From Robbsia sp050955065 (GTDB lineage: Bacteria > Pseudomonadota > Gammaproteobacteria > Burkholderiales > Burkholderiaceae): DNA of 18,046 nt. Position 1 is the first letter of the stretch, and the number at the start of each line of letters is the position of its first letter. Below the pieces are notes generated by a model, which saw nothing but the letters and a program-made list of their open reading frames with translations, did no database searches and was not told the DNA's origin. The stretch covers positions 1-18,046 of the forward strand of contig JBPBQT010000104.1 in assembly GCA_050955065.1 (NCBI GenBank), in the 5' to 3' direction. The position numbers were made by a program, and so were the translations under genes. Shown here one piece after another: positions 14,653-18,046 of the stretch.

Positions 14653-16170
14653 ATGATTGCGCGAGATGTCGTAAAGAAAGTAGTGGTTCGATGTGGCGTG
14701 TGCGTCATGTCCTCCACGCTGCTGGCCGCCTGCGGCAGTAGCGGTCCCCGGTCCGACGCGGATCTGGGACCGGATATCGCACTGGAACCCGGCCCGGGCC
14801 AAAAACCGATTCCTGGTTATCAACCGCCCAGCATGGACAACATCACGCCGACGGCCCCCGCCCTGGCCCAGGTTCCGTCCGTGCCGGTGCCAGCGGCTGT
14901 CGTAACGCCTGCGCGGGCTGTTGTTCCGGCTCCGGTCATGGCAAAGGCCCCGGTTGCGGTTGCGTCCCCGACGGTGGCAGCGCCGGTACGCACCGTGGTC
15001 GCACCGCCAGCCGAGGCGCGGACGCCCGTCGTTGCCGCACCGACGGTTGTCGCGCAGGCACCGATTGTTATCACACCACCGGTCGTGGCACAGGCACCAG
15101 TCCGGATCGCGCCATCAGTCGCAGCGAAAACGCCCGTCGTTGCGGCACCGTCAGTTGTTCTGGCGCAGGCAGCGGCCATCCCCGCGCCACCGGTTGCGAC
15201 GCAAAGGCCTGCACCCATGACATCGCAGGTCATTGCGCCGGCGCCCGTCGTCGTCGCTCCGCCAGTCGCTGCAAAGACGGCTGCCGCCGTACGCCCGCTG
15301 GTCGTTGCGCAAGTTCCGGTCGCGATCGTTCCAGTCGTCTCCGCTCCGGCAACGCCGGCAGTTGTTGCACAGGTCGCGGTCACCCCGGTCGTCGCCTTCG
15401 TTCCGGCAACACCGCCCGTTGTCACACAGGTCCCGGCCATCGTCGCTTCGTCGGCCGTTGCACGGGCGCCGGTCATGGTCGCGCCAGTCCTCGCTCCGGC
15501 ACCGGTCGTTCCGTCAGTCGCTGCAAAGACCCCGATCATGGCCGTACCGGTCATTGTACAAACCTCGGCGCCCGCTGCTCCGACAGTCGTCACACGGGCA
15601 TCGGCGTCCGCCGCTTCACCTGCCGTCGTACAGGCACGAGTGGCGACGACATCGCAAGTCACCGCACGCCCCGCCGCTACGCGCGCATCGGAGGTTGTCA
15701 CCCATGCGCCCGCGGCGTCTGTCGACGTCGCAGCAGCTGCGACTGACCGCCCCGTGTTCGTAGCGGCAGCCCCGGCCATGCCGGCGATGGCATCCGTCAC
15801 CCAGGAACCGATCAATACGCTCAACGGGGGCCGGATCATCGGACGCATCGCTTCAGGCAAGGGTCGTGCGGCTGTCGCCACCTGCCTCTATGCGTATCTG
15901 GGCGATTTCGGCAATGGCTTGAAATCCACGAAAGACATGACACCCGACATGGCGGTCAGCCAGATCGATATCGGCATGGTGCCGCCGCATGCGCATCGGG
16001 GTCTCTTCGGCGCGAGAGACGACGCGGCCTACCAGGCCTACTATCGGTTGTCGCTCGCCGACCGTGCCACCGGAACAGCCATCACGATCCAGCAAGGACC
16101 CGACACCTTCACCCCGCTGTCCAGCCAGATGCTGATGGACATCGTGTCGGCGTGCAGTACCGGCAAGTAA
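14653..16170 (+). CDS. Lipoprotein with ~320-residue Pro/Ala/Val linker and small two-cysteine C-terminal domain
   Basis: A 505-residue protein. The N-terminus has a signal peptide with lipobox LAAC (24-27), so Cys27 should be lipidated; Gly28 rather than Asp at +2 favours outer-membrane sorting. Residues about 65-378 consist almost entirely of Pro, Ala, Val and Thr in degenerate APVV/PVVAQAP-type repeats, predicted extended and disordered. The last ~127 residues (from about 379) look globular, with Cys411 and Cys501 available for a disulphide, and match no family I recognise. Lipid anchor, proline-rich spacer and cysteine-containing end domain resemble the layout of RcsF, but there is no recognised sequence similarity and the spacer is far longer. 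A surface-display or peptidoglycan-spanning role is equally possible. It is followed by a strong terminator. Confidence 0.88.
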   Translation: MIARDVVKKVVVRCGVCVMSSTLLAACGSSGPRSDADLGPDIALEPGPGQKPIPGYQPPSMDNITPTAPALAQVPSVPVPAAVVTPARAVVPAPVMAKAPVAVASPTVAAPVRTVVAPPAEARTPVVAAPTVVAQAPIVITPPVVAQAPVRIAPSVAAKTPVVAAPSVVLAQAAAIPAPPVATQRPAPMTSQVIAPAPVVVAPPVAAKTAAAVRPLVVAQVPVAIVPVVSAPATPAVVAQVAVTPVVAFVPATPPVVTQVPAIVASSAVARAPVMVAPVLAPAPVVPSVAAKTPIMAVPVIVQTSAPAAPTVVTRASASAASPAVVQARVATTSQVTARPAATRASEVVTHAPAASVDVAAAATDRPVFVAAAPAMPAMASVTQEPINTLNGGRIIGRIASGKGRAAVATCLYAYLGDFGNGLKSTKDMTPDMAVSQIDIGMVPPHAHRGLFGARDDAAYQAYYRLSLADRATGTAITIQQGPDTFTPLSSQMLMDIVSACSTGK

Positions 16171-16224
16171 TTACGCCACCTGACGTCCTGAGTCGATCGT
16201 AGAAAAAACTGCAAAATCGGGACG

Positions 16225-16254
16225 AGGCCAGCGCGAATATGCGCTGGCCTTTTT
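16225..16254 (+). terminator. Rho-independent terminator after the lipoprotein gene
   Basis: A perfect 10-bp stem, AGGCCAGCGC (16225-16234) with GCGCTGGCCT (16241-16250), a 6-nt loop GAATAT, and a T-run (TTTTC) directly after. It starts 55 bp after the lipoprotein stop and separates this gene from the next one, which therefore needs its own promoter. Confidence 0.92.
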
Positions 16255-16274
16255 CATTTGCAAAACGGCCTGGG

Positions 16275-16293
16275 AACCTTTGATCGCAAGGTT
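16275..16293. promoter_or_regulatory. Small inverted repeat upstream of the last gene
   Basis: AACCTT and AAGGTT with a 7-bp spacer, 119 bp before the ATG at 16412 and just after the terminator. It could be a regulator site for the last gene; no convincing -35/-10 pair was found nearby. Confidence 0.25.
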
Positions 16294-16411
16294 TTACTGA
16301 CAAGGGATCTCGCCAGGCTGCGACACTTCTCTCGACAAGCAACCGCGGCGAACTGTGTCCCTGCACGGCGCCCGGATATCTGACACGCATTTCCATCGAG
16401 TATCGAACAGG

Positions 16412-18046
16412 ATGAGCGCTCTCACCTTCGGCGCCAAGGTCGGCCTGGTCGCCAATAGCTTCGCCCTCAACGTTCTGAATCAATCCAGTACGCTGAATCG
16501 CTTTGTCAATTGGATAACGGACGCCCACGTCAACCGGGAGGTGCTCGCGGAGCGGGTATGGCATGCCGCCATCAATCTGCTGCAGGAATGGCCGGTTGGC
16601 GCGCAGAGCCTGGGCGAGCGCAGCGCAACCCTGGTGCCGTTGCTGACGACCGCCCTGATCAAGGGCAATCGGGAAGAAACGCGTCAGGCGATTGCAGAGT
16701 TGACCCGTATTGGCGTCGACAATGTGCTCGGGATCGATGCGTCCAGAACTGCGGCGTCCCGTGTCAAACGCGCGCTGGCGGATGTCGCCGGCGACGCCGC
16801 GTCAGCCATCAGCACCCGGCTGGTGGATCGTTATCTCGGCCCTCATGCCGGCGAGAAAGTCCTCGCCACAATGGTCGCGCGGCATGGCTGGGCGCCCATA
16901 CAGGATCGCCTGCAACATGCGCTCGGCACCACCATCGGCAGTGATTTTCTGATCCGCCAGATCAAAGGCGTGCTCGATCCTGCCGTGATCGAAAAATCCG
17001 GCATGAATCAGGAATCGTCCCCGGAATATCGGGCTCTCGCGGATCTTGCCCATATCGGTCTCACCGGAGGCGGACATGACGCCATGCTGGCGCGGCTGCA
17101 AGATTATGCGCCGCAGTCGTTCGCCGCCGTGCAACAGGCCAAAGCCGGCTGGCAGGCGACGCAAGCCTTCGCCGAAACCATCGTTGCGCGTGTGGATCAG
17201 ACGCGTGCAATCGTCAATGATGCAGCACGTCTGGTCCAGGAGACGGTACCGGCCCTGCTCCGTACGATCCAGGCCAAGACGGGCATCGGCCTGCAGCCCC
17301 AGATGCTGGACGACGCCTATGCGGCGAACGCGCATGCCATGCGAACGGGCGGCGTGGAGGTGCTCGCCACGGCAGGTTTTCCTGCGGATGTAAAAGATCG
17401 GCACATCGCCGACGCCTATCTCACGCAATGGGTTGTTGCACGTGACGGGGATCATCCGGCAGCAGGGGCGAAGGTTCCTGACAGCCGCGATGCGGCTTCG
17501 CTCGCAATGGCACGGGTCAAAGTCGGTTTGCTCGACCTCGCGCAGGCAACTCCGGAGCGTTTCCATGACGCTCAGCGCCTGCTCGACACGTTGAGTCCGC
17601 AGCAAATCGCTCCGCTCGGCGAGCGCAGCGATATCGCGGTCGTCAAGACGCTGACCGGGCAGCTCACCAAGATCGAGACGAACAGCCACCGCTGGCTGCC
17701 GAACGACGTTTCCATGAATCAGGCAATCGATAACGGGTTGTCCCGCTTGCCTGACGACATGATCTTGCTGGGCGGCTACAAAGTAGGCCGGGCCTTTGCC
17801 GCGCAACTCGATTCGTTGCAGCTCTCTCTGCCGGCCAGCGAATACGGTTATGCCGATGGCGCATGGGACAGCGGCATGACCGCCGTGAATGCGGGATGGA
17901 GGATGCTGGGTTTCAAGACCGATGCCTTGCCGAACGGCGCCGGCGAACGTCTGAGACAACTCTACAATACGTGTGGACGTGACGAGGAAATACTGCAGGA
18001 AGCCACGCGCTATCTCGACGCGTCGAGTGTCATTTCCACGATGGCG
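16412..18046 (+). CDS. Large Ala-rich, probably alpha-helical protein of unknown function (3' end outside window)
   Basis: An open frame of 545 codons runs from ATG 16412 to the window edge without a stop, so only the N-terminal part is seen. I do not recognise the family. The sequence is rich in Ala, Leu, Arg, Asp and Gln in an amphipathic-helix pattern. It has no signal peptide or clear membrane segment and only one cysteine (about residue 521). LGERS occurs twice (67-71 and 402-406), each followed by a similar hydrophobic stretch, which may reflect a diverged internal repeat. Large soluble helical proteins of this kind in plant- or host-associated Burkholderiaceae are sometimes secreted effectors, but nothing in the sequence proves that. 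In-frame codons are open back to 16301, so GTG 16355 is an alternative start; neither start has a strong Shine-Dalgarno sequence. Confidence 0.85.
   Translation, partial: MSALTFGAKVGLVANSFALNVLNQSSTLNRFVNWITDAHVNREVLAERVWHAAINLLQEWPVGAQSLGERSATLVPLLTTALIKGNREETRQAIAELTRIGVDNVLGIDASRTAASRVKRALADVAGDAASAISTRLVDRYLGPHAGEKVLATMVARHGWAPIQDRLQHALGTTIGSDFLIRQIKGVLDPAVIEKSGMNQESSPEYRALADLAHIGLTGGGHDAMLARLQDYAPQSFAAVQQAKAGWQATQAFAETIVARVDQTRAIVNDAARLVQETVPALLRTIQAKTGIGLQPQMLDDAYAANAHAMRTGGVEVLATAGFPADVKDRHIADAYLTQWVVARDGDHPAAGAKVPDSRDAASLAMARVKVGLLDLAQATPERFHDAQRLLDTLSPQQIAPLGERSDIAVVKTLTGQLTKIETNSHRWLPNDVSMNQAIDNGLSRLPDDMILLGGYKVGRAFAAQLDSLQLSLPASEYGYADGAWDSGMTAVNAGWRMLGFKTDALPNGAGERLRQLYNTCGRDEEILQEATRYLDASSVISTMA

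Noticed and set aside
14820..15881. Minus-strand frame of 353 codons made of Thr/Ala/Gly
   Set aside because: It is the mirror image of the Pro/Ala/Val repeat of the lipoprotein, and the plus strand has a lipobox, a start and a terminator.
16802..17959. Minus-strand frame of 385 codons at the right end
   Set aside because: Rich in Arg, His and Cys, typical of an antisense shadow; the plus-strand frame is longer and has normal composition.

Overview
The window looks like a chromosome segment from a GC-rich betaproteobacterium, most likely a member of the Burkholderiaceae. The basis is the gene order of the division and cell wall (dcw) cluster (mraZ, rsmH, ftsL, ftsI, murE, murF), a coq7 gene just upstream of it, and protein sequences that read like Burkholderia-group orthologues. 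This assignment comes from recalled family knowledge, not a database search.

Region 1 (1-5930, minus strand) is the start of the dcw cluster, read right to left. A sigma-70-like promoter (TTGACC, 17 bp, TAAAGT) overlaps a row of 10-bp-spaced GTG-centred boxes that look like the autoregulatory sites of MraZ. mraZ and rsmH are 17 bp apart. rsmH/ftsL, ftsI/murE and murE/murF overlap by 4 bp (GTGA or ATGA), and ftsL/ftsI overlap by 1 bp, so translational coupling is likely. murF is cut by the left edge. MurE, RsmH and FtsI each carry extra low-complexity segments.

Region 2 (5931-11187, minus strand) holds a 441-bp gene-free stretch, coq7 (ubiquinone hydroxylase), a 15-bp tandem repeat, a long-chain acyl-CoA ligase (fadD type) with a promoter and operator-like dyad, and a molybdopterin oxidoreductase with an N-terminal 4Fe-4S cysteine set and no export signal.

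Region 3 (11266-13050, plus strand) diverges from the molybdoenzyme. It encodes an M20 amidohydrolase followed 48 bp later by a DUF3830 (cyclophilin-like) protein, probably one operon.

Region 4 (13051-18046, plus strand) is the accessory-looking part and the most interesting. It contains a small protein with an HPt-like motif (HRIQG), a response regulator closely resembling enterobacterial RcsB, a dyad resembling the RcsAB box 35 bp before the next gene, and a lipoprotein with a very long Pro/Ala/Val linker and a C-terminal domain with two cysteines. This set resembles the parts list of an Rcs-type envelope-stress phosphorelay (HPt, RcsB and an RcsF-like lipoprotein), but no sensor kinase is visible here. 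A strong terminator follows the lipoprotein. The window then ends inside a large Ala-rich, probably helical protein (at least 545 residues) that I do not recognise.
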